Notes: generated by a model not told the origin, from the letters alone. A DNA stretch of 64,000 nucleotides from Calendula officinalis (GCA_963853835.1 OY970823.1:49141808-49205807); one strand, 5' to 3'. Shown: positions 11,738 through 24,123, counted from the stretch's first letter. Numbers and translations: made by a program.

Positions 11738-14700
11738 CTCTTTTAAATTTATGTGCAGTGTGATCAAAGCAAACACGTCTGGTACCTAGAAAGTGGTTGC
11801 TCTAGACATATGAATGGATACAAATCCCTGCTGGAAGAGTTCGAAGTGTGTACTGGTCCTCCAGTAATTTTTGGTGATAATGGTAGTGGCTCAACTGAAG
11901 GTTATGGATCCATCTCAAATGGATCTATAAAAATCACAAGAGTTGGTTATGTGAATGGGCTGAAACATAATTTAATCAGCATTAGCCAATTATGTGATGC
12001 AGAGTTCTCAGTGACCTATAATAAGTACAGAGGAACGGTGACTGATAAAAGTGGAAAAGTCGTGCTTATCGCACCAAGAAATAACAACGTATATACACTT
12101 GACATGAATCTTTATAATCAAGAAGTTTGTCAATTCTCTCATTCCACTGAAGAGCTGAATTGGTTGTGGCACAAATGGCTATCTCATTTGAACTTTAAAA
12201 ATATATCAAAGCTGGCTCGAGGTCAGCTGGTGAATGGCTTGCCACAAATCAAGTATGAAAAGGATAAACTTTGTTCAGCTTGTGAACAAGGTAAACAACA
12301 TAAAAGCTCCTTCAAATCAAAGCAATGTTTTTCCATCGACAACTGCATGCACATGCTCCATATGGATCTTTTTGGTCCTATGAATAAGGTATACACTTGT
12401 TATCATTGATGAATAGTCACGATATACTTGGGTTCTATTTCTTCGTCACAAAAATGATGCAGCTGATGAAATTATCAAATTCATCAAGAAGATGAAACTT
12501 CTAAATGGGTCAAGAGTAAAGCAGTTGAGATCAGATAATGGTACTGAATTCAGAAATCGTACATTGGAAGACTTCTGCTCAGAAGTTGGGATCTCACAAA
12601 AATTTTCAGCTGCTAGAACACCTCAACAGAATGGTGTTGCTGAAAGAAGAAACAGAACCCTAATAGAAGCTGCAAGAACAATGCTAGCTGAGTCAAACAT
12701 ACCAAAGCAATTTTGGGCAGAAGCTGTTAATACAGCTTGTTTTACTCAAAACAGGTCTCTCTACGTGAAGAGACACAACAAAAATTCTTATGAGATTCTT
12801 CGTCAGAGGAAACCATATATCGGTTTCTTTCATGTATTTGGTTGTGTGTGTTTTGTGTTAAACACACGACATCAGCTGTGCAAATTTGACTCTAAAGCTG
12901 ATGAAGCTATTTTCTTGGGGTATTCCATTGTGTCTAAGGCATACCGAGTTTTCAATAAAAGAAGACAAACATTGGAAGAATCTATAAAAGTTACTTTTGA
13001 GGAACACTCTAAGGCCTTAAATCCCACCTCTGCTGAATCATCTGACGCATTTCAGAGATCAGCTGAACCATCAATTGATGATGCAGCTGAAGCATTCTCT
13101 GATGCTTTGAATCTTTTTGAAGTTCCAATAAATGATTTAGATGATACATTTCATGATGCTCCTACATATCTTGTAGATATTGCAGCTGTTCAACAAGAAA
13201 TTCCAACAGCAAGAGCATCATCCAAGGCTAGACCCAACTCTAAGCCACCTCTTCATACCTCAAGAAGATTAGTTCAAAATGAAGTACTTAATCCTGCTGA
13301 GCATTCAGCTGCTCAATAAGGATCAAATTCTGCTGAATCTCCCTCTTCTTCAGCTGCCCCTCAATCCAAGCGGACCTCTGAACATCCAATTGAATTGATC
13401 ATTGGAGATCCACAACAAGGAGTGGTCACAAGAAGTAAGGCATCATGCAATCTTTGCCTATGGTTGTGTTTCTTAGCAGCTGAAGAACCGAAAAATATTA
13501 AAGCTCACTTAGAAAGCTCCAGCTGGATTCAAGCGATGCAGGAAGAACTTAACCAATTTGAGGTCAACAAAGTTTGGCAGCTGGTGCCTCCACCAGTTGG
13601 GAAGACAATAATTGGTACCAAGTGGGTTTTTAGAAATAAAATGAATGAAGAAGGTGTTGTTATTCGCAACAAGGCTAGACTTGTTGCACAAGGATATAGA
13701 CAGGAGGAAGGAATCGACTTCGATGAAACATTTGCTCCAGTAGCAAGGCTTGAGGAAATAAGAATATTTCTAGCCTATGCTGCTTATAAAAACTTCACAG
13801 TTTTTCAGATGGACGTGAAGAGTGCATTCTTGTACGGGAAGCTGCAAGAGGAAGTGTACGTTAAGCAACCACCAGGCTTTGAAAATCCTAAGTATTTAGA
13901 CTACGTGTTTAAATTGGATAAAGCTATGTATGTGTTGAAAGAACCCCCTCGTGCATGGTATGACACTCTCTCCACGTTCCTTCTAGGAAATGATTTCACC
14001 AGGGGAAAGATTGATAAAACCTTATTCCTTCGTAAAAAAATACAAGGTAATATCATTTTTGTTCAAATTTATGTGGATGACATTTTATTTGGTGCTACTG
14101 ATAAAAAACTTTGTAGACGTTTTTCAAAACTTATGTATACAAAGTATGAGATGAGTATGATGGGTGAATTAAAGTATTTTCTTGGCTTACAAGTTAAGCA
14201 ATATAAAAATGGAATTTTTATAAATCAAGAAAAATATATCAAAGATCTTTTAAAGAAATTCGATATGAATTCATCATCATCTATGAAAACTCCAATGGTC
14301 CTCTGAATAATCTAGATGCTGATACAACTGGGGAATCAGTTGATAACACATTCTACAGAGGAATCATTGGGTCTTTGCTCTATCTCACTGCCAGCAGACC
14401 AAATATTATGTTTGCTACTTGCATGTGTGCTAGGTATCAAGCTGATCCTAGAGAATCTCATTTAATAGCTGCTAAGCGAATTTTTAGGTACCTTAAAGAT
14501 ACTCCAAGCCTAGGTCTTTGGTATGCCAAGGACTCTGGGTTTGATCTAATTGGCTATTCAGATTCAGACTTTGCAGGTTGCAAGATGGATAGAACGAGCA
14601 CTACTGGAGGGTGTCAGCTGCTAGGTGGCAAGCTAGTCAGCTAGACAAGCAAGAAACAATATATTGTTTCCACCTCTACAGCTGAAGCAGAATATGTTGC

Positions 14701-15010
14701 TGCTGGAAGCTGTTGTGCTCAAGTCCTTTGGATGAAGAATCAGCTGATTGACTTTGATATGAACTTTTGCAAAGTTCCCATCTACTGTGATAACACAAGT
14801 GCTATCGCAATCAGCAACAATCCAGTTCTTCATTCTTGAACCAAACATATTGATATCAGGTATCATTTCATTAGAGATCACATTAAACAAGGTGACGTTG
14901 AACTTCATTTCATTTCAACAGACCTTCAGCTGGCTGATTTGTTCACTAAGCCTTTAGATGAAAAACGTTTCAACTTTTTAATCAGCGAGCTGGGTATGTT
15001 AAATGCTTGA
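11738..15010 (+). pseudogene. Pol of the Copia element (protease-integrase-RT-RNase H), broken
   Basis: The protease box reads WYLESGCSRHM, with Glu in place of the catalytic Asp (about 11780-11812). A GAG-pre-integrase domain (WHKWLSHLNF) and an Asp-Asp-Glu integrase follow (HMDLFGP, RSDNGTEF, PQQNGVAERRNR, 12350-12660). The RT has an intact YVDD at 14070-14081. RNase H follows, with STAEAEYVAA near 14680. Breaks include a stop at 12407-12409, a frameshift near 12410-12490, a stop at 13317-13319, TGA 14304-14306 followed by a frameshift, TAG 14642-14644 and TGA 14837-14839. The last stop, 15008-15010, is probably native. Confidence 0.92.
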
Positions 15011-15408
15011 ATCATCTACTGAGGTACTATCAACAGCTGATAAGATCACCTTGTCACTTAGTACATTCAGCTGACTAAAAACGTTTTGAATTCATTCAAT
15101 CAGCTGAGTAAACATCTCAAAATGATACTTATCCAGTTTTATAAGTTAAAACGTTTGGTTTTCTAAGAAAAGGAATCTTTATCCCTATCCACACGATCTC
15201 TGTGGCAAATATTTTCACTCAAGTGGAAGTATTTGGCATTTATGAAGGACATGACACCTCTGACACTGAAACGGCTCCACTAACCCTCACTGTCACATCC
15301 ATCCACCTTTTTCGCACGATAACCAGCATTTCCATAGTTGGTTTCCAACTATCCATTTTTGATCCGGTTTGAATTCAAATATTTTACCCGAACCGTCCTA
15401 CCAACCCC
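15011..15408 (+). other. Spacer between pol and ORF2 of the Copia element
   Basis: No coding potential recognised. CAGCTGA words, frequent throughout this element, recur here. The segment leads into the promoter-like block at 15409. Confidence 0.6.
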
Positions 15409-15518
15409 TATAAATACCCATTCCCTCTCCTCATTCTCCTCACCACCCTAAATCTTCCATTTCTAAATTCTCTCAAAGCCCCATACTCTTCAAGCTTTCA
15501 TCTTTCGTCCCTCGCAAA
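15409..15518 (+). promoter_or_regulatory. Promoter-like block and leader before ORF2 of the Copia element
   Basis: TATAAATA at 15409-15416 is followed by a pyrimidine-rich stretch (about 15420-15500) and then ATG 15519, about 100 bases downstream. This matches a standard plant core promoter with a Y-patch and a short 5' UTR, and it has no obvious role in the LTR-driven genomic RNA. It would allow separate expression of ORF2; this is inferred from sequence alone. Confidence 0.5.
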
Positions 15519-18500
15519 ATGTCCACCTCCAGAAAAACCACAAAAGCCACCCAATCCAGAGATGCCATCGACTTTACTCAAAACTCGAACTTGGTAGCAA
15601 ATACTTCCCCACCGGAAAACCTCCAAGAAATCTACCAAACGGTCGGAAAGTTATTGCACCACTGTCCAATCAGGGGTGCTTTCGTTCGCTTCACCAAGAC
15701 GTTCTATGAACTCTTGCGTGATTTCTGGATGTCCGCCTCCATCTCTGGAAACGACATTGTTGCGCAAGTTGAGGATCATCAAATCACCATCACTGTTGAT
15801 GATTTTCTAACAGCTTGCGGGTTCGACTACTTGCTCCCTGTCGAACTCTACCAGGAGATGAAATCTACCGATGAGGCAAAAGCAAATCTAATCGGTATCA
15901 CCGGATATCGATTAGAAAAGGACGATGACAGGGTTCGAGTCTTCAAGAAGTCTCAGCTGACGAGACCATGGGCCTATTTCTTCACTCACATCATTCAATG
16001 CATAGGCGGTAACAATGGGTCTCAAAACCAGTGCAACTCCAAGCTTCAGATCTTTGCTGAAGCCCTAATCACCGGTCAGCGGATTGATTATGGGAGACTG
16101 GTTTTCGAGGAGGACAAAACCAAGCTTAAAGCAAAGGGAACTCACATTCCCTATATTAGATTCTTCACTCTCTGCATCGCTCATGTGATGGTTGAGAAGC
16201 TGAAGATTGATTATGATGACCATCCGGGGAAATGGTTTGAGGTTCGTACCTTATCATCCATCATTTTCTCCAAAAAGGAAGATGATGAAGATATTCCCCT
16301 CTCCTCATACATGTTGAAGATCATTGAAGATCGCACTAGATCCAAAAGGGATCAATCACAGGGCACCACAACGGAGAAATCTGCCCTACAAGAAGGTAAG
16401 TCCTTTTCTCATCTGAAGGGTTTTACAGCTGCTAGTCGTCCGCTAGCTGCTGATGAAAATACTTCCACTTCAACAGGGACCTCAGTGCCCATTGATGTGG
16501 AAAATGAGGAAGAGGAAGACGCCCCTCTGGTGGTGAAGAAACGAGTCAAAAGACCCGCTCATCGCTTTCCTTCTTCCTCTCCCTTCTCCCCGCCATCTTC
16601 TCCCACTTCACGTGCTCCTTCTTCTCCTCAGCTGAGGGTAAGAGGGTCTGCTGCCTGTGGAGAAAGTGTGGCAGCTGATGATGCTGACCTGGCGACAGCA
16701 GCATCATCAGGATTCAGCCAGGATCTTCTGGGTACTCACTCGAGTCCCAGATTAGGAGGATTACTATCAGAAGCTATGCCAGCATCTGAGAATAATCCTT
16801 CTCATTTTCAGTTTTGCAGTGTTTTTCCAGGAACTCCACCAACAATTGGAGCTCCTAGTCAAACTTCTCTCTTTATTTTTCTCTTTCTTCTCCACCTGCT
16901 GATTTCGTAACAAGTCAACAAACTTCAATACGACAATTTCGTTCTGTAGGAGTTAGTGTCGGCTCCACCTTTCTGCGTAGCTCCTCGACTGATTCATTAT
17001 CAGTCGTTGTAACAAGGGGACAAACTCCACAAGCAACCCCAGTCTCTCGACAGACTGCTGGTGAAGTTTTTGGCTCATCCCAAGCCACCCGAGGGTCTGC
17101 TGCACACACACCACCACCAACTTCTTCATCACTTTCTGAGTCAGCAGTTGATGATAGATTGACTGGAAACCAAGTCAATCTTGAAACTGTTCTTTCTGTT
17201 TCCCACAACGTCACCAGCCCACACCAGCTGAAGATCGAGGAAACCACCACCGCCGATGAAGAGAAAACTGTAGACCCAGTTGTTACTGAGGCATCCACCC
17301 AAGCTGCCAGTTATCGCGAACGTATTCGCCAACTGAGCTGTGAGGCAGCTAACACACTACCTCGACTGATTCATTATCAGTCGTTGTAACAAGGGGACAA
17401 ACTCCACAAGCAACCTCAGTCTCTCGACAGACTGCTGGTGAAGTTTTTGGCTCATCCCAAGCCACCCGAGGGTCAGCTGCACACACACCACCACCAACTT
17501 CTTCATCACTTTCTGAGTCAGTAGTTGATGATAGATTGACTGGAAACCAAGTCAATCTTGAAACTGTTCTTTCTGTTTCCCACAACGTCACCAGCCCACA
17601 CCAGCTGAAGATCGAGGAAACCACCACCGCCGATGAAGAGACAACTGTAGACCCAGTTGTTACTGAGGCATCCACCCAAGCTGCCAGTGATCGCGAACGT
17701 ATTCGCCAACTGAGCTGTGAGGCAGCTAACACACTACCCAGAGGAACTCTTCCTCCAGTCTCCATACCAGTTCAGCCGATTGGTGAGATTGGAGCTCAAG
17801 GTTCTCAAACAGCATATTCCATGATGTTTGACTCCGCTGAAGAACCTATTCAGCCCTATGTTTCGTCTCCTGACGAAAACATAGATGAATCTTGGCTTCA
17901 ACTTGAATTGACAGCTGATGTCGGCACTTCTGACAGAAAACCAGAAGTTTCAGCTGGACCTATCTCACCCCCAATAGTTTCTAAGCATCCCATAGGAGCA
18001 ATTCCTCCTAACTCAGAAACACCTTCTATGACAGTTGAGATCACCCCTCAGCTGGAGACATACTGGACCCCTCTCCCAAAAGCGTCCAAGTGTCCCATGC
18101 TGAATCCAGCAAAGCTGGAGGAAGCATTCCCATAAGAGTCACTGCTGCACTGATGTCTAGAGTTGTCTCATCCCAGATTCGACCTGGGATGGCCACACTA
18201 AGGCAGCAGATGAACTCCCTTCGCAGGGATGTTCCAAAGAAGTGTGCTGATGCTGCTGAGAATCTATCTTCCAGCATCACCTCTCTGCATACTGAGGTTC
18301 ACACTCAGACTCCATTGCTGGCTCTTCTTTCTGATCAGATTCGCTGCAACACAAGCGAGTTCATCTCCCTCAAAGAAAACATTCATCGAGAGCTGAACTC
18401 CATTCGAGAATCTGAAAGAGTCGAAAAAGATAAGCTTCTCTCCGAAGCTCAGGCCTCTGAAGCAGAAGTCGAACGAGAGCAGAATACCCTGCATTCCAAG

Positions 18501-20116
18501 GTATCTCCTCTCTCATCGGCTGTCGATCGTATTGGTCTTGCACAATCCAAGCAAGAGTCCTTGCTGATCAATACACATAGCCATCTATATAAGGCTATTG
18601 AGGAATCTGCTTCTGCTGTGTCCACCCGGATGGAAAAATTGGAGACTGAGGTCAGCTCTTTGACCTCCCAAGTAACTGATCTTCAAGGCACCCTTAACGT
18701 CATTCTTCAAAAGTTAAATGAGGGTGCCTGCTGTTCATCCTACTGCTGCACCAGAGGGTTCCTTACTTCTTCAGGCACTCTCTGAGGGGGAGAAAGAGCA
18801 AGCAAAATCAGCAGGTGAACAACCAGGTGAACATCTTGACTCACAACTTATAGTCACCTCTGCTGTTGGAGCCAATGTTCAAGAAGACATTCCAGCAGGT
18901 GAGACTCAAATTTCTCCACCACTCACCACTGCTGGAATACAAGAAGAAGAAGAAGAAGATGTTTCAGTAGACGAGACTCCGATTTAAACAACACTCGTTC
19001 CTACTGAAGCACCTGAGGTAATTGCTTCAGCAGATGAGACAACAACACAATCAACACTCATCCCTGTTGAAGGTCTCAGGGCTGAGGAAACCTCAACTGA
19101 TCACGTTAAAATCGTTGATTCATTTCAATCAGTTGAGGTCCCATAAGTCCAAACCCCGCAAATCCAAATCCCTCAGCACATTATACAGGTGAATCCTCAA
19201 CCTGCTGAGGGGGAGCTGCATCTTGCCGAGTTTGAAGCTGGCCTCTTAGAGGAAGTTAGAACCACTGCTGAGCTCGAAACAGTTATTGCTCTCCAAAGGA
19301 AAACTCAAGAAGAGCTGTTTCAAAGAGCTGAAGCAGAAAGAGCTGAGCACATTACGTTGTTTAATAAGGTTCTCTTTAAACGAAGGCAAGAAGCAAAAAC
19401 CACCAGCGTAAGGAGCCCCAAATCATCATCCAGCTCTCCACAAGAAGTCATCACATATAGAGCTGGAGGGGTCTTCGTTCCTGAAAGGGTACCACTGAAC
19501 AAGATCAGCACTCAATTCAATTATAATGAATGGAATGAGATGCTAGTAGCTGCCAGATCTGCAAAACCATCGCCCAATATAACAGATCTGGAAAGTGAGA
19601 TAAGAGTCGCAATCATCTCCTTCAAGACTCTATGAGATAAGATCAGGAGACACTCTCCTGACTTGGCAAATCGCATACCAGCTGAATTGCGTGAATCTCA
19701 AGCTGTTACTGTCAGAGAACCTGCTGGTGAAAGCTCCGCAGTAAGAGGGGAGAAACGTAAGTCTGTTCTCCCCGAGCCCTTCGTTGAACCCAGAACACTT
19801 GATATTGGGTCTTCAATAATTTTTTGCAAAACGACCAAGACTCAATATCACAAGAGCCATTCCCATGGGAGTAAATTTTGTCCCTGGGCTAATTGTCAAA
19901 GAACCCATCTATGGCTTTTGTTATCTGGAAAACAAGAGGCCTTGTTTTCAACGAGCTGATGAATTAGACCTATGCGACGTTGAACAACTTATGGTCTATC
20001 ACAAACTGCTGAGTTCCTCTAGTGAAGAGGGAAAAGAAATGAAGAAATTAATCAACTCAGCCATCAGCTCAATATATCAGAGGGTCGTAAGGGAAGCAAT
20101 GCCTACGACATTGTAA
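15519..20116 (+). pseudogene. ORF2 (env-position ORF) of the Copia element, fragmented
   Basis: ATG 15519 opens a 463-codon frame ending at 16910. Its first ~230 residues (from LLHHCPIRGAFVRF to CIAHVMVEKLK) form a globular domain resembling the 'putative plant transposon protein' found in 3' ORFs of plant retroelements. Then come Ser/Pro/Ala-rich and acidic stretches. Past 16910 the same kind of low-complexity sequence continues in shifted frames (17536-18135, 18090-18785, 18718-18987, 19189-19635, 19663-20116). It includes a clear coiled coil at about 18200-18710 (heptads in SITSLHTEVH, METLETEVSSL-like runs). Originally this was probably one protein of roughly 1500 residues; a 377-bp tandem duplication and several stops broke it. 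I see no convincing signal peptide or membrane anchor, so 'envelope' would describe position only. Its function is unknown. Confidence 0.75.
16984..17737 (+). repeat. 377-bp direct tandem duplication inside ORF2
   Basis: 16984-17360 and 17361-17737 are near-identical (five or six differences seen by hand), each running from CTCGACTGATTC to ACACACTAC. The unit is 377 bp, not a multiple of three, so the duplication shifts the reading frame. Confidence 0.92.
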
Positions 20117-20319
20117 TTTTTTTTGTTTTGATTTTCCTTGTACTCAATCAGCTTCATATTAATAGAAAATCAAAATTTTGTAATATACTTGTAAAAATAT
20201 TGTAAAAAGATAAACATAGTCAAAAGAACCCAAAGGGTCAAAACACATAAGCATTCAGCTGATCCAAATAGCTGAATCACTACAGGTTCATACTTATACA
20301 TCCATTCGATTGCATCAAA

Positions 20320-20330
20320 TAGGGGGAGAT
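20320..20330 (+). other. Polypurine tract of the Copia element
   Basis: TAGGGGGAGAT immediately before the 3' LTR, the usual plus-strand DNA priming site. Confidence 0.85.
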
Positions 20331-21288
20331 TGTTAGTCCCCAGACTAGGTAAATAAGATTTGATGATCCATAGCTAAGAAGAATAAAATCAGCTGAAGTA
20401 TGTAGCTCAACTGAAGTACAAGTATATTCATAATCCTTCAGCTGAGTACGTACCTAGCTCTAGGAATGAAGTCAAATCAGCAGCTACTCAAGAGTGATCA
20501 TACGAAGTCTATGGCCGAATGACAGAGACCAGAAGAAGACCATTCAGCTGATAGTGGAATCAGCTGATGGTACCTGCTGCAGATGAAGACTTAGTGGAAA
20601 ACGTTCTTGACACTTTGAACAATTTCCTTTCCCGCTCAAAGAAGAAGAAAACGATGAAGATCTTCTATTTTGGAATAAAAGATAATATGTCAGTACATCA
20701 TCGTTTGTCCTTCCAAGCATGTAAAGGGAAATTCAGTCTCTTTTGTACTATCATAGTACACCTTTTCACTGTGTGTCAGAAAAGGTAGCAAAAGGAGTTG
20801 ACACAAAGTACAATTGGGACTATAATCTATGCAAGTGCATTGAATGTTTCCGTGGACAAGTCTACATCGACGAATTATATGTTTACACGTTGATTAACTT
20901 GTGGACAAAGGAACATGGATCTTGGGCTATATATAGACACGTAAATGATTGCATTTACACACACCTTTTAACATTCATAGCACAAGAACATTCTATGAGA
21001 GTTTGTTATTGTCTGGTATTAACTCTCTCATAGTTATTACTCAGGCATTTAATATCAGCCGTTGGTATCAGCTGATATAACTCTCCTTTCATTGTCTTCT
21101 AGTTTGAGCGAGCAAAAGTGTCACTTCAAGTATGAAGTTTTAGTTAGTGTGTACTATCTATTTCCGCAAACTTTGTACTGTGTTAAGTTGTTTTAATAAA
21201 CTCTTAATCATTGAAAACTTGTGTGTTCTTTATCTTATTGTCTTTACTTAGCCTTAACGCAACAGATTTGTGTTGTTGGGATCCAACA
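20331..21288 (+). repeat. 3' LTR of the Copia element
   Basis: 958 bp, TGTTAGTC...ATCCAACA, followed by target duplication CTTAA at 21289-21293. Confidence 0.96.
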
Positions 21289-21462
21289 CTTAACTTAATA
21301 CTTAACTGGTTCATAATGACTATTATGAATCATTCCTCTTCGTAGTATCATTGCATATCTTGCTCGTATTACATGCACTCACCGATGTGACCCTTAAGTA
21401 TTTCGTAGGGATGGATGTGTCATCATAGGTTGACTAACTGTGCACATAACTCCAACATGTTT

Positions 21463-21751
21463 CTCACGAGACAATTTTGTCTCACGTGCTACTTTTATTT
21501 TGGCTATGTACTCAGATTCGAAAGGTAACGATTAGGCGGCCCGTAGTAGTTAGCATTTGGAAGTGATTAGCTCGATGTACTTATTTAATTCACTAGACTC
21601 TACTTTTGATATACTTGTAACGCCGGTTTTTGGTACTTATTAATTATTCCAAATGTTTTATTTAAATCACATTTTTGGGATACTTGGTTTGTAAGACTTA
21701 AATTTTATTATTTTAAAAGTTTAAATTTGATTGAAAAATTAGTGTGTTACA
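21463..21751 (+). repeat. 3' LTR of gypsy element A, right part
   Basis: Continues the 5' LTR from its base 776 after the TGTTT duplication and ends in GTGTTACA. By hand it differs from 776-1060 at about 21 of 285 positions plus an indel, far more than the left part of the same LTR. Confidence 0.88.
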
Positions 21752-21888
21752 GAGTAGACTTATAACCTTGTATTGTGTTATTTGCAATAATTAAGATTGC
21801 AATTGGTTGGTGCATATAGACATAGTTGGTGGTGCATATATGCATCGGTTGGTGCATATATGCATTAGTTGGGGCATGTATGCACCAA

Positions 21889-22438
21889 TAGGGATGCAAA
21901 TTTAACCGCGGGTATGGGTACCCGCGGGTACCCGAGTTTTACAGGGCGGGTATTACCCGTCTAAACGGGTAACGAGTCGGGGATGGGTTTAAATTTCATA
22001 CCCGAGAGCGGGTACGGGTCGGGTACGGGTTTTACAGTACCCGCACCGTTTATACCCGGCCCGAATATATATGTTAATGTATAATTTTTTTCCATACGGG
22101 TTTAGCCCACTAGTCACTACTCAAACTTAGCCCAACTCTTAATCTCTCATTAGCCCAATTTAATAATGGTTAAAATTTGGCTCGTTTCCGTTAGTCCATT
22201 ACGTATTGAACGAAATAAGTCTGAACGAACTAAAAGTATTAAATGATTTATCTATTTTGTTTAATTTTTTTATTGAACGGGTACCCGTCGGGTTACCCGT
22301 ACCCGGCGGGGATTTTTCTACCCGAACCCGACAGGTATTTAACCGGGTACGGGGCGGGTACGGGTATGGGAATAGCGGGTCGGGTACGGGTACGGGTTTT
22401 GCAGTACCCGCTACTACCCGTACCCGTTTGCATCTCTA
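21889..22438. mobile_element. Non-autonomous hAT element rich in CGGGTA words
   Basis: Bounded by perfect 8-bp duplications TGCACCAA (21881-21888 and 22439-22446). Termini are TAGGGATGCAAA and, inverted, TAGAGATGCAAA, typical of hAT. Both ends are packed with CGGGTA/TACCCG words. No transposase ORF. Confidence 0.92.
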
Positions 22439-22446
22439 TGCACCAA

Positions 22447-22780
22447 CCAATGGATATATACACCAACAATGCATATATGCACCAACCAATGCATATATGC
22501 ACCAACCAATTCATATACGAACCAACGATGCATATATGCACCAACCAATGCATATATGCGCCGACGATGCATATATGCGCCGACGATGCATATATGCGCC
22601 GACCAATCCAATTATGCACCAACGATGCATATATGCACCAACCAATCCATATATGCACCAACGATGCATATATGCACCAACCAATGCATATACGCACCAA
22701 CCAATGCATATATGACCAACCAATGCATATATGTACCAACCAATGCTTAATGCATATATGCAGCAACCACTTGCAATCTT
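22447..22780. repeat. Tandem array of a GCATATATGCACCAACCAAT-like unit
   Basis: Roughly 17-20-bp units repeat some fifteen times with slight variation (CACCAACCAAT, CGCCGACGAT and so on), all within the right arm of the fold-back element. Each unit contains the palindrome GCATATATGC. The array is open in several frames on both strands, which is an artefact of the repeat. Confidence 0.9.
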
Positions 22781-22814
22781 AATTATTGCAAATAACACAA
22801 TACAATGGTTATAA

Positions 22815-24123
22815 ATCCCATCACCGAGCTCTCTAAGCTCCAACTCAGTGGTCTAATATTACAGAGCCTTGTCGCTTCCTGAGAATCCAATAAACAACCG
22901 ATTAGTACTTGGTTTATACTGAGTAATTTCTAATGTACACCAAAACCAAGTTATTACACATTAGATACATTAATTTACCAACTTATCACTTCATATCTCA
23001 AAAAATGAAAACTTAAGGTAATCAAACTCTAACATCAATCAAGATTCATCCATACTACACTTTTTAGTCAACCGCTTCATAAACATATAAACAACGTACA
23101 AGTCTAGCAACTATATTTTAAACATGGCATTTAGCATAAAAGACCAATTCATTCTTAACTAGTTATTCTATATATGTGAGCAAGTCAAAATTCACAATAA
23201 CGATCTCAATTTGACTAGTTAATACTCAAACGGGTTAAAACTTATACAAATAAAGTGAAGTCACTAAATACTTCAAAAATATGACAACATGTTCACATGT
23301 ACCATTTTGTGATCAATTAGCCATATTATAAAGACGTCTAATTTTTGTAAAGTCGAAGTTAATTATCAATTAGGCATTTATTAAATTGTTAACACTTTAT
23401 GACCAAACAGGTCAAAACAAGTTTTATGGTCAAAATTGCTTTATTATTTCAATAGCATGTTAAAGTACTTACCAAAACCAATTTATGAAAATATCAATCG
23501 ATTATCATCATAATTAAAGTCTAGCAATTATAAAATGCATTCAATCAAGTTTTGACATTATTTACCTTAAACTTGTCAAAATCGCCTACAAGTCAAAACT
23601 ATAAAATACCAGTTAAGATATGTTTATACTTATAAAAACTCTTATATGATCAACTTATTGAACTACAAGAATGCCTAACAATTACCAAGTCAAAGTCACA
23701 TATTACTAATTTGACTAGTTCATGCATTTTACCTAAAAATCATCCAAACACTACCTTATAATGATCAATCCATCAATTAACTCTTTCATAAACATAACAA
23801 TGCCATTTTACTTCCAAGTAAAGATGAAAAGTATATGTCAAATGTTTAAAAATATGCGTTTAGTCAAGTTTTATCATACAAGGCCCAAACGGGTCAAAAT
23901 CGTGTAATTCATCATAACACTTCCAAATCAATGACCAACATATTAACTAACATTTACATACCAATTTTATACATAATTTGACATCTTAAAATAAAGTCAA
24001 ACTTCAGTTTTGACAAAAACTAATAATATGCAAAATTGACTAGTTTATGTATAAAATGAACAATTTAGCCAAACAATATCAAAAGTTAGTATGTTCATCA
24101 ATTAATCTTCATAATCAACATAC
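22815..24123. other. AT-rich stretch without genes
   Basis: No coding sequence or RNA gene seen. GTCAAA/TTTGAC words recur many times (for example near 23190, 23400, 23575, 23690, 24000), as in some plant LTRs, but no termini were found. It abuts the truncated left end of gypsy element B. Confidence 0.5.

Larger units (their letters stand above)
8352..21288 (+). mobile_element. Full-length Ty1/copia element, SIRE/Maximus-like, 12.9 kb
   Basis: Two 958-bp LTRs (8352-9309 and 20331-21288) run from TGTTAGTC to ATCCAACA and are flanked by perfect CTTAA duplications (8347-8351 and 21289-21293). Inside are a tRNA-Met primer site, Gag with zinc knuckles, then protease, integrase, RT and RNase H in Copia order, an extra ORF of about 4.6 kb and a polypurine tract. 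Large size, long LTRs and an extra ORF after pol fit the SIRE/Maximus lineage. The LTRs differ at about 29 of 958 positions by hand count (about 3%), so the insertion is not very recent. All its reading frames are broken. Confidence 0.95.
21760..22814. mobile_element. Fold-back element with tandem array, interrupted by a hAT element
   Basis: The left arm (TTATAACCTTGTATTGTGTTATTTGC and on) is repeated inverted at the right end, close to 22814, with few differences over about 55 bp. Inside the arms, GCATATATGCACC-like words continue in inverse orientation. No transposase is present. Flanking duplications are not evident; the gypsy A end at 21751 lies right beside the left arm. It resembles fold-back or MULE-type non-autonomous elements, but the superfamily is unresolved. 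Confidence 0.7.

Noticed and set aside
16915..17765. Minus-strand ORFs of 127 and 138 codons
   Set aside because: Antisense shadows of the duplicated low-complexity part of ORF2; they exist twice because of the 377-bp duplication.
22447..22780. Possible CRISPR-like array
   Set aside because: Units are contiguous without unique spacers, and this is a plant nuclear sequence.
22206..22843. Several overlapping ORFs on both strands with YAPTN-type peptide repeats
   Set aside because: They arise from the short tandem array and the hAT insertion; frames are open on both strands because the unit lacks stops.
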